A stretch of 64,000 nt of DNA, taken from positions 2,790,001-2,854,000 of the forward strand of contig NC_018000.1 in assembly GCF_000265205.3 (NCBI RefSeq). Reading direction: 5' to 3'. The translations under genes and the position numbers were made by a program. Positions within the stretch are counted from its first letter, which is position 1, and every line of letters starts with the position of its first letter. Of this stretch, positions 8,802-18,817 are shown in pieces. Source of the stretch: Sinorhizobium fredii USDA 257. GTDB lineage: Bacteria; Pseudomonadota; Alphaproteobacteria; Rhizobiales; Rhizobiaceae. The notes under the pieces were generated by a model, which had not been told where the DNA came from, ran no database searches, and saw only the letters and a list, made by a program, of their open reading frames with translations.

Positions 8802-10013
8802 GTGAGCACTTTGTCCAAAGCTTACGAAAACACTTCGCAAAGCGGCCGTATCCGGTCGACGCTCCGTCAATTCCTGGATAATGAGGCTGCGGGCGGCCTC
8901 GTGCTGATGGCGACAGCCGTACTTGCCATTGGAGTGGCAAACTCACCTCTTGCACCGGTCTATTTCTCGGCACTGCACGTCCATGTCGGCCCCCTAAGCC
9001 TTCAACACTGGATCAACGACGCTTTGATGAGCGTGTTCTTCCTGCTCGTCGGCCTTGAAATAAAGCGCGAGATGCTCGATGGTCATCTATCGAGCTGGAG
9101 CCGCCGAATTTTGCCTGGAGCCGCCGCGGCGGGTGGCATGTTGGTGCCAGCCCTGATTTACATCGGTTTCAATCTGGCAAACCCGACAGCATTGCGCGGC
9201 TGGGCTATTCCAACGGCCACTGATATTGCCTTCGCCCTCGGCGTCCTTTCGCTGCTTGGACCACGCGTGCCCGCCTCGCTGAAGATATTCCTTGCTGCCC
9301 TGGCAATCATCGATGATCTCGGGGCAGTCATTGTTATCGCATTGTTCTACACCGACGCTCTGAACTTCATCGCGATCGCCGCCGCCGGCGGCTTGGTCGC
9401 CGTTCTGATCACCTTCAATCGCTTGAAGGTTGCTCGCCTGTGGCCCTATCTGTTGGCCGGCGCAACCCTGTGGTTACTCGTGCTTCTCTCAGGCATTCAT
9501 GCAACATTGGCCGGCGTGATGCTGGCCATGACAATTCCGCTGAAATTGACTCCTGGCACCCCGGAAGCATCGCACCACGAGTCGCCGCTGCACAAGCTTG
9601 AACATGCGCTGCAAAGGCCGGTAGCTTTCTTGGTCGTGCCGATATTCGGCTTTGCCAATGCCGGCGTGTCATTCGCCGGCGTTACGCCTTCGGTGTTGCT
9701 CGAACCCCTGACGCTCGGCGTGGCGGCGGGGTTGCTGATTGGCAAGCTCGTTGGTGTCTTCGGGACGGTGGCAATCCTGGTCAGGACCGGTCTTGCTGAT
9801 CTGCCCGCCACTGCAACCTGGAGCCAGACCTTAGGTGTCGCTCTTTTGTGTGGCATAGGCTTCACCATGAGCCTGTTCATCGGGCTTCTGGCGTTTGATG
9901 AACCGGGAATCCAGGACCGGGTAAAGCTCGGGATCCTCGCCGGCTCGGTTTTGGCAGGCATTGCCGGCTACACAGTATTGAGTGTGGTAGGGCGGAAATG
10001 TCGCTCCGAGTAG
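8802..10013 (+). CDS. nhaA: Na+/H+ antiporter NhaA (copy 1)
   Basis: The GTG start at 8802 is chosen because AGAGGA stands just before it. Longer upstream starts (from 8700) lack such a site and add a non-conserved stretch. The product is 403 aa with about twelve membrane segments. The functional Asp pair is in '[10 protein letters not shown]', matching E. coli D163/D164. Other conserved blocks are '[17 protein letters not shown]' and '[10 protein letters not shown]'. It exchanges Na+ (or Li+) for H+ in the inner membrane. A second, diverged nhaA is convergent just downstream, and a third decayed copy lies at 32.5 kb. Confidence 0.93.
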   Translation: MSTLSKAYENTSQSGRIRSTLRQFLDNEAAGGLVLMATAVLAIGVANSPLAPVYFSALHVHVGPLSLQHWINDALMSVFFLLVGLEIKREMLDGHLSSWSRRILPGAAAAGGMLVPALIYIGFNLANPTALRGWAIPTATDIAFALGVLSLLGPRVPASLKIFLAALAIIDDLGAVIVIALFYTDALNFIAIAAAGGLVAVLITFNRLKVARLWPYLLAGATLWLLVLLSGIHATLAGVMLAMTIPLKLTPGTPEASHHESPLHKLEHALQRPVAFLVVPIFGFANAGVSFAGVTPSVLLEPLTLGVAAGLLIGKLVGVFGTVAILVRTGLADLPATATWSQTLGVALLCGIGFTMSLFIGLLAFDEPGIQDRVKLGILAGSVLAGIAGYTVLSVVGRKCRSE

Positions 10014-10150
10014 GGAAGATCGTTGGGTGGCGCTTCTTTCCAACATGAACCGATGCAATCCCTGGTTCCTTTTTCATGTCATTGGGACTGAACTCTGTTT
10101 TCTTCCGTCGGCAGCAACCGGGATATCAGAGCGCCGGCGCAAGTACCTGC

Positions 10151-11305
10151 CTAAGAGGGCTTTCGAGGGGCCCACCTCAAAATGCCGTATCCGCAGGCTC
10201 CCGCAACAAGGGAACCGGCGAAGATTCCCAGTTTGGCTCTGTCTTTCAGTTCTGGTTCGGTGAACGCCAACTGAGCAATGAACAAACTCATGGTAAAACC
10301 AAATCCACAGAGCAGCGCGGTCCCGGCCGCTTGAGTCCAGGTTGCCCCCTCCGGCAAATCAGCAACCTTTGAATTTACCAATAGGACGACGGTGCCGAAG
10401 ACGCCGACTATTTTGCCTATGGATAGGCCTGCGGCTACGCCCAAGGTGACCGGCTCGAACAGGGTGCTAGGAGAGACACCTGCGAATGAAACGCCCGCAT
10501 TGGCGAATCCGAACAGCGGCACGATTAAGAAGGCGACGGGTGTACTGAGACAATGTTCGAGCCGGTGGAGCGGCGATGCCGAAAATGTCGCATCCGACGC
10601 GTCATGACGGAGATGGCCAGGGATCGCCAGTGCTACGAGCACTCCGGCAAGCGTCGCATGCACACCCGACCGCAGCAAAAACGCCCACAGGACCAAACCC
10701 AGCAGCGCGTAGGGAACAAGATGGTTCACCCCTTGGCGGTTCAGAAGAAAGAGGAGCGATAAGAGAACTCCCACAATCGCGAGGTCAGGTACCGAAAGGC
10801 CGTGGCCGTAGAAGAGCGCGATGACAAGAATGGCTCCTACATCATCGATAATGGCCAACGCGGTCAGGAAAACCTTCAAGGAAGACGGAACGCGAGGTCC
10901 CAGTAGCGAAAGGACGCCGAGAGCAAAGGCTACGTCGGTCGCGGACGGTATGGCCCAGCCCCGCAACGCCGTCGGGCTGCCGAGATTGAGGACGATGTAA
11001 ATCAGGGCAGGCATTAGCATGCCACCCGCTGCCGCAGCGCCCGGTAGAAGGCAGCGTCGCCAGCTCGAGAGTCCTCCGTAGGCCCACTCTCGCTTGATCT
11101 CGAGGCCAATGCGAAGGAAGAACAATGCCATCAGTCCGTCGTTGATCCATTGCTGCACACTGAATGGACCAATATTGCGACCGAGCGCTGCGGAGTAGGA
11201 TGGGGAAAAGCGCGAGTTCGCCAGCACGATCGCAAGCAGCGCTGCAATCATGAGCAGCAGGGCTGCCGAGAATTTCTTGTCTGAAAGCCGGCGCAGCAGA
11301 CTCAT
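10151..11305 (-). CDS. nhaA: Na+/H+ antiporter NhaA (copy 2)
   Basis: The start at 11305 ('MSLLRRLSDKKF') has AAGGTGAG upstream and gives 384 aa, the usual NhaA length. A longer frame from 11443 adds an unlikely basic leader. The Asp pair is in 'ALAIIDDVGAILV', and '[20 protein letters not shown]' is conserved. It faces copy 1 tail-to-tail with 137 bp between. The two copies share long blocks but differ throughout, so they are old paralogues or independent acquisitions. A 32-aa membrane ORF starts 247 bp upstream on the same strand. Confidence 0.92.
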   Translation of the reverse strand: MSLLRRLSDKKFSAALLLMIAALLAIVLANSRFSPSYSAALGRNIGPFSVQQWINDGLMALFFLRIGLEIKREWAYGGLSSWRRCLLPGAAAAGGMLMPALIYIVLNLGSPTALRGWAIPSATDVAFALGVLSLLGPRVPSSLKVFLTALAIIDDVGAILVIALFYGHGLSVPDLAIVGVLLSLLFLLNRQGVNHLVPYALLGLVLWAFLLRSGVHATLAGVLVALAIPGHLRHDASDATFSASPLHRLEHCLSTPVAFLIVPLFGFANAGVSFAGVSPSTLFEPVTLGVAAGLSIGKIVGVFGTVVLLVNSKVADLPEGATWTQAAGTALLCGFGFTMSLFIAQLAFTEPELKDRAKLGIFAGSLVAGACGYGILRWAPRKPS

Positions 11306-11453
11306 GGTTACGCTCACCTTGAGGGCGATGCACCCAAACCGAGCGCATCGCAACCGGTTCGCAATAAGGGGCGCTGCGTGGAATTTTCCCTGCGAAGCTA
11401 GGGAACATCCGCCGCATGACCGATGTTTCCCTTCCTGTCTCACCCACGGTAGC

Positions 11454-11552
11454 TTACCGCAGCCATCCGAAATACAGAGCGGCAGATAAACCGACCTGGA
11501 GAAAAGCCAGTGTGACTATCAGAATGACAAATCCGCGCTTCAGGAGAGTCAT
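11454..11552 (-). CDS. Small single-span membrane protein (32 aa)
   Basis: ATG at 11552 follows AGAGGTG. The product is one hydrophobic helix ('FVILIVTLAFLQVGLSAALY') ending with 'FGWLR' before TAA. It lies upstream of the second nhaA on the same strand, separated by about 150 bp. It could be a small regulatory subunit of a transporter. No family is recognised; the good ribosome-binding site and clean hydrophobic helix are the only support. Confidence 0.45.
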   Translation of the reverse strand: MTLLKRGFVILIVTLAFLQVGLSAALYFGWLR

Positions 11553-11756
11553 GCGACACCTCTTTCCATCGGGCCGCCCCCTGGGGCAAATCGCGCATTG
11601 CTGCGGCCCTGTCTGATCATGAACAGCGCATGCATGTCAAACCGAATGCGGCATTCACTTAAAATATCGCTTCGAGACCACTGCCGAAGGGCACACGGCA
11701 GTGCTCCGGTGCTTGGAGAAGCCTCAGCGAAAGAGCTCGTCCGGCATACCGGCCGT

Positions 11757-13268
11757 TCACATAGACGCCGCGCCTTCGCGCTGCCTGACCGCGAAATCCT
11801 CCTCTGGCGAATAGACGAGCGTCTTGCGGCCATAGGCGGCGAAGTAGACGATCGCCAGTGCATACCAGATAGCGACGCCGATGATGCCCCTCTGATAAAG
11901 GGGATCGGCGAGCTGGAACGCGATCGTCACCAGCGCTATGACGACGGTAAGCGCCGCACCTGGTATGCCAAACGGGCTGCGGTAGGGCCGCTCGATGTTC
12001 GGAAAAGCGCGGCGCAGTTGGATGAAAGTCAGCCCCTGAAGCAGGTAGGAAAACATGGCGCCAAACACCGCCATGTTCAGCAGCACACCGCCTATGAAGG
12101 AGCCGGCCTGCTCACCGCCCTGAGTGAACCAGACCACCAGCATGACGAGATAACCGACCAGCGCCCCGGCAACCAGTGCTGTGTTCGGCGTCTTGTGCGC
12201 GCCATGGGTGACCGACAAGAAATGCGGGAAATAGCCGGCGCGTGACAGCGAATAGATTTGCCGACCAAAGGCGAAGATGATCGCGTGGAAACTTGCAATC
12301 AGTCCAGCCACTGCAAACAACGACAGGATCTTCGCCCAGCCCGTGCCGTAGATCGCACGGAAGCCGTCGAGGATCGGCTCGCCCGAGGAACCGAGCTTGA
12401 AAGCGCCGTCAGGAATGGCCGGATTGATGATGAGCACCAGGAAACCGGTCGCAATCAATGTGAACATGCCAAGCATGATGCCCTTGGGCATGTCGCGCCT
12501 CGGATCGACCGATTCCTCGGCGGCTAGCGGCAACTGCTCGATGGCAAGGAACAGCCAGACGGCGAAAGGCATCGAGGCCAGCACGCCATAGATGCCGAAC
12601 GGGAGGAACGGTCCGCCACCCTCCGGAAGCTCGACGGCCGTACCAGTCGCCGGATCAACGCCAACGTTCATCGCATACCTGCTGAAATCGATGAACGGAA
12701 TGGCGCTCAAGAAGAAGAACACCAGAATGGCCAGCGCAATTAGTGTGACAATCACCGTGACCTTAAACGAGAGTTCCACTCCCCGAACATTAAGACCGAC
12801 GAAGACGATGTAGCCGATCAACCACCAGACGGGCTGGAAGTACTGCGGCGTCTCGAAAATGCCGGTCAGGTATGCCCCGATGAAGAACACCACGACCGCG
12901 GGGGTGAGCACATATTCGATATTTTCCGCCACGCCGGTGATAAACCCACCCCATGGACCAAATGCCGTCCGCGCGAAAGAATAGGCGCCGCCCGTATGCG
13001 GCAAGGCCGGGCTCATCTCGGCGATGGAGTAAGTCAGGCCGAGATACATGATTGTGATCAGAATGGTGCCGATGAACATGCCGCCCCATCCGCCGACGGC
13101 AAAGCCAAGATTCCAGCCCGAGAAGTCACCGGAAATGACCGCCCCCACACCGAGAGCCCAGAGCGAGAAGACACCCGCATGACGCCTAAGCTCGCGTATG
13201 GAGAAATACTCCTGCCCAGGTATGTGATAGATCACCCCACCTTCATGCTGTTTGCTGTCGTCGGCCAT
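11757..13268 (-). CDS. APC-family amino acid/amine permease (ethanolamine-permease-like)
   Basis: The ATG at 13268 ('MADDSKQHEGG') is preferred over an upstream frame extension to 13463. It gives 503 aa, and AAAGG precedes it. Twelve membrane segments are visible. 'VISGDFSGWNLG' and 'SIAEMSPALPHTGGAYSFAR' are typical of the APC superfamily, closest in style to ethanolamine permeases. 'RRAFPNIERPYRSPFGIPG' near the C-terminus is also family-typical. No ethanolamine ammonia-lyase gene is nearby, so the substrate is open. Confidence 0.85.
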   Translation of the reverse strand: MADDSKQHEGGVIYHIPGQEYFSIRELRRHAGVFSLWALGVGAVISGDFSGWNLGFAVGGWGGMFIGTILITIMYLGLTYSIAEMSPALPHTGGAYSFARTAFGPWGGFITGVAENIEYVLTPAVVVFFIGAYLTGIFETPQYFQPVWWLIGYIVFVGLNVRGVELSFKVTVIVTLIALAILVFFFLSAIPFIDFSRYAMNVGVDPATGTAVELPEGGGPFLPFGIYGVLASMPFAVWLFLAIEQLPLAAEESVDPRRDMPKGIMLGMFTLIATGFLVLIINPAIPDGAFKLGSSGEPILDGFRAIYGTGWAKILSLFAVAGLIASFHAIIFAFGRQIYSLSRAGYFPHFLSVTHGAHKTPNTALVAGALVGYLVMLVVWFTQGGEQAGSFIGGVLLNMAVFGAMFSYLLQGLTFIQLRRAFPNIERPYRSPFGIPGAALTVVIALVTIAFQLADPLYQRGIIGVAIWYALAIVYFAAYGRKTLVYSPEEDFAVRQREGAASM

Positions 13269-13777
13269 GGCAGTTGCCTTTCGCGGATGTTCGCTGCGAT
13301 TCCGGCCTAGTAGGCAAAGTGAAGCTGGAGCTTCCAAAGCCCCTCGGGTTAATCGGGCGCGTATGGCTTCTGTGGCCCGAGTTTCGAAGAGCACGCTGCC
13401 AGCCAACAACCGCTCAGAAGCGAACAACTGAGGCGGGGTAACAAGCCAATGCCTGTGTCGCATGCAAGATTTACCCAGAAACTCTTGCTGATTTCATGCT
13501 CAATCGAAGGCTTTGTCAAACGTATTTGAATGTTACCGCGCTCCCAAAACCCACACTTCCGCTGCAAATGTGCAATTGGCGGTAGCTGGGTGCACGTCGC
13601 TCATTTTTTTGTATTGATTACCATACTTCTGTCGCATGAACTCAATGTCATCCATTCAGTGGCTGATTGCGTGACAGGATAACTCGGCCAGGCTCTGTCT
13701 TATTCTTTACTTGCCGACCTGATCCTAAGGCGCAATACTTCTCTTTAGAAAGATCATCGGAGGTGGAGGAGGCCACC
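13269..13777. other. Intergenic region, divergent promoters
   Basis: About 510 bp between the leftward permease and a rightward small gene. No credible coding frame was seen. An AT-rich patch at 13600-13650 may hold the promoter of the 13778 gene. Confidence 0.4.
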
Positions 13778-14218
13778 ATGAACTATCATACACGCGAAAG
13801 ACTCCATGCTGTGGCGGCCGTTCATGCCGGAATGGATGCCCCCGCGATGTCGCGGGACGAACGCCTCGCGCGATGGGCGCATCTCTTGGAGCAAGATCCG
13901 GACCGGTCCCTCGCAACGCTCACCGAGACTGAGTATGAGCCTGAATTCATACGCGACAGTATGCGAAGCGAAGGTTCTCCTATCACGATAGCATCTGAGG
14001 ACGCTGCACTTCGCGCCGACGGTCTCACAGGCGACACTTATGGGGACGCGAAGCGCTTCTTCGGATTGGCCGATTGGCAGTTGCACCACGTCGTATGTAG
14101 CTGCCATTCCGGCGCAACGGTGCGATCCGGAAAGGCTGCGGAATATGTTCGCGAGGTAGCGAAGCCATATCCCGGCCTTCTTGCCATGCTCTGGGATGCG
14201 CTGCGTATTTTCCGTTGA
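13778..14218 (+). CDS. Conserved-looking hypothetical protein (146 aa)
   Basis: The ATG at 13778 has a strong purine-rich site (GGAGGTGGAGGAGG) upstream; a longer frame from 13667 lacks one. The protein is soluble and acidic, with no signal peptide. It has a Cys-His cluster near residue 105 ('LHHVVCSCHSG') that could bind a metal. No family is recognised. It stands alone, convergent with the ABC exporter genes. Confidence 0.65.
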   Translation: MNYHTRERLHAVAAVHAGMDAPAMSRDERLARWAHLLEQDPDRSLATLTETEYEPEFIRDSMRSEGSPITIASEDAALRADGLTGDTYGDAKRFFGLADWQLHHVVCSCHSGATVRSGKAAEYVREVAKPYPGLLAMLWDALRIFR

Positions 14219-14330
14219 CTGTACGCCGCTGACGATCGCGCTGGCCAAAGCTTGAGTCGGGCGGGCAGTGAGCCATTTTGCCCGCCTGAGCTTGGCCAGC
14301 TTGACACCGCTGGAAACTAGTCTTTTGAAA

Positions 14331-15002
14331 TTAGTTAATCTTGCCGTCGATAAGCTGGATTCTCCGGTCCATTCGCTCGGCAATCTCGAGATCGTGTGTG
14401 ACTGCCACGACCGTCTTGCCGCGATCGCGCACCAGACCTTCGAGTATCCTGAAAACCTGCTCTGAGCTATGGCTATCGAGGCTGCCTGTCGGCTCGTCGG
14501 CGAGGATCAGCGAAGGATCGTTAGCGAGCGCGCGCGCGACCGCCACGCGCTGGCGCTGTCCGCCGGAAAGCTGGTCAGGCCGCTTGTCGAGGTGTTCCCC
14601 CAGTCCCAGCGAGGTGAGCAATTCGCCGGCTCGCTCCCGCATTTGCCCCCGGGCCAGTCGCCCGAGCCTGCGCATCGGAATCTCGACGTTCTCGCGCGCC
14701 GTGAATTCCGGCAAGAGAAAGTGAAACTGAAAGACGAAGCCGAGTTTGGAGAGCCGCGTGGCTGCCCGCTCGCGCTCATCCATCGGCTCGGTATCGCGGC
14801 CGGCAATTCTGAGTGTGCCGCTTGTCGGCCGGTCGAGCAGGCCGAGCAGGTAGAGGAGGGAGGATTTGCCCGACCCGGACGGCCCCGTGATGGCGACGAA
14901 CTCGTTCTCGCCGATCGATAGCGAGACATTTCTAACCAGCGTGACGGGAACGGTCTCCGGCAGGACGCGCGTCAGGTTCTCGGTCTCGATGAGCACGTTC
15001 AT
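14331..15002 (-). CDS. ABC transporter ATP-binding protein (MacB/LolD type)
   Basis: A 223-aa ATPase with Walker A 'GPSGSGKSS' near residue 40, signature 'LSGGQRQRV', Walker B 'LILADEPTG' and switch 'AVTHD'. Length and motif spacing fit the LolD/MacB group. It is the last gene of a three-gene set: adaptor, permease, ATPase. The start overlaps the permease stop by 4 nt. It powers export of an unknown substrate across, or from, the inner membrane. Confidence 0.9.
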   Translation of the reverse strand: MNVLIETENLTRVLPETVPVTLVRNVSLSIGENEFVAITGPSGSGKSSLLYLLGLLDRPTSGTLRIAGRDTEPMDERERAATRLSKLGFVFQFHFLLPEFTARENVEIPMRRLGRLARGQMRERAGELLTSLGLGEHLDKRPDQLSGGQRQRVAVARALANDPSLILADEPTGSLDSHSSEQVFRILEGLVRDRGKTVVAVTHDLEIAERMDRRIQLIDGKIN

Positions 15003-16249
15003 GTCGCACCCCTGATGATGTCGACAGGATTGAGGCCGGCAGCGCGGCGCGCCGGCAGGTATCCAGCCAACGCCGCCGAGCCCAATGCGAAAGCAGCGGC
15101 GATGACGTAATGAAGCAGGCTCCAGGCGATCGGCAGATGCGTCATTTCCTGTCCCGTCGCTGCGATCTCGAAGCGCACCAGTGACAGCGCATAGGTCATC
15201 GAAAATCCGAGCAGCCAGCCAAGCGCAGAGCCTGCCACGCCGATGGCCACGCCTTCGAGCAGGAAGAGGCGGCGCATGTCGGCTTCGCGGAAGCCGAGGG
15301 ACTTCATGATGGCGATGTCGCGCGCTTTCTCATGCGTGATGGTGGAGATGATGTTGTAGATTCCGAATCCCGCGACCAGCATGATCGCGCCGACAACCGT
15401 ATACATGATGACATTGCGCACCACGAGCGCCTCGAGAATCGACTCGTTTGCCTCCTGCCACGCCACCGCCTTGTAGCCGAGTTCGGCCTCGGCACGGCGC
15501 GCCACCGACGGCGCGTTGTTCGGATCGTCGAGCTTGATACGGATTTCGTTGACGGCGTTCGGCCGCGCGGACAGGACTTGCGCATTCTTCAGAAGCACAT
15601 AGGCCTCGCCCTCGTCACGTGCGGTGGTTCCCGTGTGGAACAGACCGGCTATCTTAAAATTACGGGTCAGCCCCTCAGAAGACACCGCCGTGACCGTGTC
15701 GCCCAGACTCGCACCGAGCCTGGTCGCCATTGTGTCGCCAATCAGAACATTGTTGCCGCCTGCAGCAAGTGCAGCGAAGCTTCCTTCGACGAAGTCCTCC
15801 ACGATAGGCGAGACACCGAGCTCACGCTCGGGATCGACCCCGATGATCGCCGCGCCCACCTCCTGGCTGGAATATCGCATTACGCCCTGCGCCTTGAGGC
15901 TTGCGGCGAACCGTCCAGGAACCCAGCTCGCCAGCCAGGCGGTCGCGGCCGTCGGATTGATGATGCCGCGTCGGTCGTCGCGCGGCCTCAGCCCGGAAAT
16001 TGCCACCGAGGCGAAGGCGTCCTCAGCGGGTTGGCGGCGCGCCGTTCGCTGCTCGTCAGTGATGTTGACATGCGGCATGGTGTCGACGAGTTGTCTGATG
16101 AAATCGTCCTGCCCGCCCTGCATAAGCGCCGCCATGGCGATCGAAAATCCGACTCCGACGGCCACGCCCAGAACGGCAACCAGCATCTGGCGACCGCGGC
16201 CGGCGATATGGGTGGCTGCGATGTCGAAGATGAGCGGCATTACACTCAT
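14999..16249 (-). CDS. ABC transporter permease (FtsX/MacB type)
   Basis: A 416-aa protein with one N-terminal membrane segment, a periplasmic MacB-PCD-like domain (residues about 30-260) and three C-terminal membrane helices. It ends 'YLPARRAAGLNPVDIIRGAT', typical of the FtsX-like permease family. It overlaps both neighbours by 4 nt. A decayed copy of this C-terminus lies at 32866-32930, so the locus was once duplicated. Confidence 0.9.
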   Translation of the reverse strand: MSVMPLIFDIAATHIAGRGRQMLVAVLGVAVGVGFSIAMAALMQGGQDDFIRQLVDTMPHVNITDEQRTARRQPAEDAFASVAISGLRPRDDRRGIINPTAATAWLASWVPGRFAASLKAQGVMRYSSQEVGAAIIGVDPERELGVSPIVEDFVEGSFAALAAGGNNVLIGDTMATRLGASLGDTVTAVSSEGLTRNFKIAGLFHTGTTARDEGEAYVLLKNAQVLSARPNAVNEIRIKLDDPNNAPSVARRAEAELGYKAVAWQEANESILEALVVRNVIMYTVVGAIMLVAGFGIYNIISTITHEKARDIAIMKSLGFREADMRRLFLLEGVAIGVAGSALGWLLGFSMTYALSLVRFEIAATGQEMTHLPIAWSLLHYVIAAAFALGSAALAGYLPARRAAGLNPVDIIRGAT

Positions 16250-17253
16250 TCCTGCGAGGCGGCGGCGAAGGTCACGCGCGCACCGTCGGCTACTGCAGGA
16301 TAGGGTGACACGACACGGGCGTTCTCGTCGATGCCGGAAAGAACTTCGATGCCGTTAGCGCCACGAATCCCAGTCCGAATTTCGTGGCGCCGCGCCCTTC
16401 CATCTTCGACCAGGACGACCTGATTCCCGTTTACGGCCGATGAAGGTAATAAGAGCGCATTGTTGGAGACACGGATGACGATATTGACGTCGGTCGACAT
16501 GCCGATCCGCAGTGGCGTGTCGTCCGGCAGGCGCAGGCGGACGCGGTAGGTCTTCGTAACAGAGTCGCCCTTGGGCGTAACGCTGTCGACGACCGCCTCC
16601 AGATTCTGCCCCGGAAAAGCGTCCGCTTTCAGGAGCGCGCGCTGGCCAACCTCGACGCGCGGAATATCCTCCTCATTGACTTCGGAGACCACCAGCAGCG
16701 GCTTTGGCTCGCCGACCCAGAAAAGCACCGTCCCGAGCTCAGCAACCTCGCCGACCTCGCCATCCTGCCGGAGCACGACGCCGGGGCTCGGGGCTCGCAA
16801 AACATAAGTTTCCAGGCGCGCCTTTTGTCCGGCAATCAGTGCCTCGATCTGCAGGAGGTCGGATCGAGCCCGATCGACCGCCTGCTGGCTTGTCACATTG
16901 CGTTCCGCAAGCACCGAGAGGCGGCGGAATTCCTCCTGAGCCAAGCCCAGCCGCGCTTCCAGTTCACCCAGCGTGGCGCGTACCTGGCTGTCATCGAGTC
17001 GAGCAAGGATATCACCGCGCGCCACCAGCGACCCTTCGCAGTCGCATTGCTCGACGATTCTGTCGCGGACCACCGGAGCGACCTTGGCCCAGGTGCGCGG
17101 TTCGACCGTGCCGCTCGCATAGACGATTTCTGCCGCGGCTCCACGCGACGGAACCACGACGGAGACCGGCGTGGGGCGCCATGCAAACAAGGCTGTGGAT
17201 GCGGCTATGGCCGCAAGACCAATGGCGCCGATTATCCAGCGTTTCAACCGCAC
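16246..17253 (-). CDS. Periplasmic adaptor (HlyD/MacA-like membrane fusion protein)
   Basis: A 335-aa protein with an N-terminal membrane anchor (residues about 5-25). A lipoyl/hairpin region follows ('RDIVEQ' region through 'QAVDRARSDLLQIEALIAGQ'), then a beta-barrel domain ('GMSTDVNIVI'). It is first in the ABC exporter operon and should bridge the permease to an outer-membrane channel encoded elsewhere. The CDCEG sequence near residue 71 gives two unusual cysteines. Confidence 0.88.
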   Translation of the reverse strand: MRLKRWIIGAIGLAAIAASTALFAWRPTPVSVVVPSRGAAAEIVYASGTVEPRTWAKVAPVVRDRIVEQCDCEGSLVARGDILARLDDSQVRATLGELEARLGLAQEEFRRLSVLAERNVTSQQAVDRARSDLLQIEALIAGQKARLETYVLRAPSPGVVLRQDGEVGEVAELGTVLFWVGEPKPLLVVSEVNEEDIPRVEVGQRALLKADAFPGQNLEAVVDSVTPKGDSVTKTYRVRLRLPDDTPLRIGMSTDVNIVIRVSNNALLLPSSAVNGNQVVLVEDGRARRHEIRTGIRGANGIEVLSGIDENARVVSPYPAVADGARVTFAAASQE

Positions 17254-17485
17254 CAGACGCTCCCGAGCGAGTATGACCTACACCGTTAGACCGAGCGTCG
17301 GTCTCACGAACTCCATCCTTAAGCAACTTTCAATAAGCGAACAAAATGCAATCCGAATCGCGTATCCAGGCGGGCGAATCATTTCAGTAACCGATAGTAG
17401 CGGATATTAATCCGGCGTAGCGATTCTGGGTTTGCAGCGGGCGAGTCAGAGCGTTGCAAGCTGCACATCCAATGAGGTGGAATTT

Positions 17486-18817
17486 TTGCCACGATCCATC
17501 CGACACCCTGCACGGCTTGTGCCGATGGCATTCCTTATTGCCATTTTTGTAGGCACAGCCTTGCTCATGCTGCCGATCTCTCGCGCGGGGCCGGGAGCTG
17601 CTCCCCTGCTTACCGCATTGTTTACCGCCACCTCGGCAGTCTGCGTCACGGGGCTTATCGTCCAGGACACACCGACGTACTGGTCCGGCTTCGGCCAAGG
17701 CGTGATTCTTGCGCTGTTCCAGGTCGGTGGTTTCGGAATCATGACAGGCGCAACGCTTCTGGGTCTCCTCGTTACTCGCAGACTGAGACTGAGTAGCCGT
17801 CTCATTGCCCAGACGGAGACCAAGAGCCTCACTCTGGGCGATGTCGCTGGCGTCCTTCGTCTCATCTTACTCGTTACAGTGACAGTCGAACTGCTGACCG
17901 CGGCTGTGCTCAGTTGGCGGTTCCGATACGGCTATGATCATGATTGGAGCGACGCGCTGTGGCATGGGCTGTTTCATGCGGTCTCCGCGTTCAATAATGC
18001 AGGGTTCTCAACCTATTCCGATAGCCTAATCGGATTTGCGTTCGACCCACTTATCCTTGTTCCGATCATGGCCGCAGTCATCATCGGCGGCATTGGTTTT
18101 CCGGTTCTCTTCGAGCTCCGGCAGGCGACGCGGCAGCCGCAACGCTGGTCTATCCACACCAAGATTACCCTGCTTGGAACGGCTTTTTTGCTCGTGGCCG
18201 GACTCGCTGCGACGGCCGTCTACGAGTGGGGCAATCAGGCAACGTTGGGATCATACGAATGGACGGGAAAGCTGCTGAACGCGGCGACCCATTCGGTCAT
18301 GACGAGAACCGCCGGCTTTAACAGCGTCAATATTGGAGAAATGCGTATCGAGACGCTGGTATCGACCTATGCTTTGATGTTTATCGGCGGCGGCAGTGCC
18401 GGAACCGCCGGCGGCATAAAGGTCACCACGTTCTTCCTTCTTGGATTTGTTGTCTGGGCGGAGATTCGAGGTCAGCCCGATACAACCGCGTTTCGACGTC
18501 GTATCGGCGCCCATGCTCAACGCCAGGCACTGGCAATTGTATTGTTGTCAGTTGCCTCTGTTGGCGGGGGCGTGCTCATTCTCCTCAGCGTCACGAGCTT
18601 CCCGCTTGAGGATGTCATGTTTGAAGTCATCTCGGCATTTGGGACCGTTGGCCTGTCTACGGGCATTACTGCAGGACTACCTCCCGCCGGGCAACTTGTT
18701 GTCATCGTCTTGATGTACATCGGCCGCGTCGGCACGATCACAATTGCAAGCGCGCTCGCGCTGCAAGAGCGCAATATACTCTTCCGATATCCAGAGGAGC
18801 GCCCAATCGTTGGCTAA
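17486..18817 (+). CDS. Potassium transporter subunit TrkH/KtrB
   Basis: The TTG at 17486 has GAGGTGG five bases upstream. A longer frame from 17432 also begins with TTG but lacks a site. The product is 443 aa. The four pore loops with their selectivity glycines are visible: 'ATSAVCVTGL', 'SAFNNAGFS', 'TRTAGFNSV' and 'SAFGTVGLSTG'. The length fits the KtrB branch. The stop overlaps the start of the RCK subunit gene, so the two form a complete K+ uptake system in the inner membrane. Confidence 0.92.
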   Translation: MPRSIRHPARLVPMAFLIAIFVGTALLMLPISRAGPGAAPLLTALFTATSAVCVTGLIVQDTPTYWSGFGQGVILALFQVGGFGIMTGATLLGLLVTRRLRLSSRLIAQTETKSLTLGDVAGVLRLILLVTVTVELLTAAVLSWRFRYGYDHDWSDALWHGLFHAVSAFNNAGFSTYSDSLIGFAFDPLILVPIMAAVIIGGIGFPVLFELRQATRQPQRWSIHTKITLLGTAFLLVAGLAATAVYEWGNQATLGSYEWTGKLLNAATHSVMTRTAGFNSVNIGEMRIETLVSTYALMFIGGGSAGTAGGIKVTTFFLLGFVVWAEIRGQPDTTAFRRRIGAHAQRQALAIVLLSVASVGGGVLILLSVTSFPLEDVMFEVISAFGTVGLSTGITAGLPPAGQLVVIVLMYIGRVGTITIASALALQERNILFRYPEERPIVG

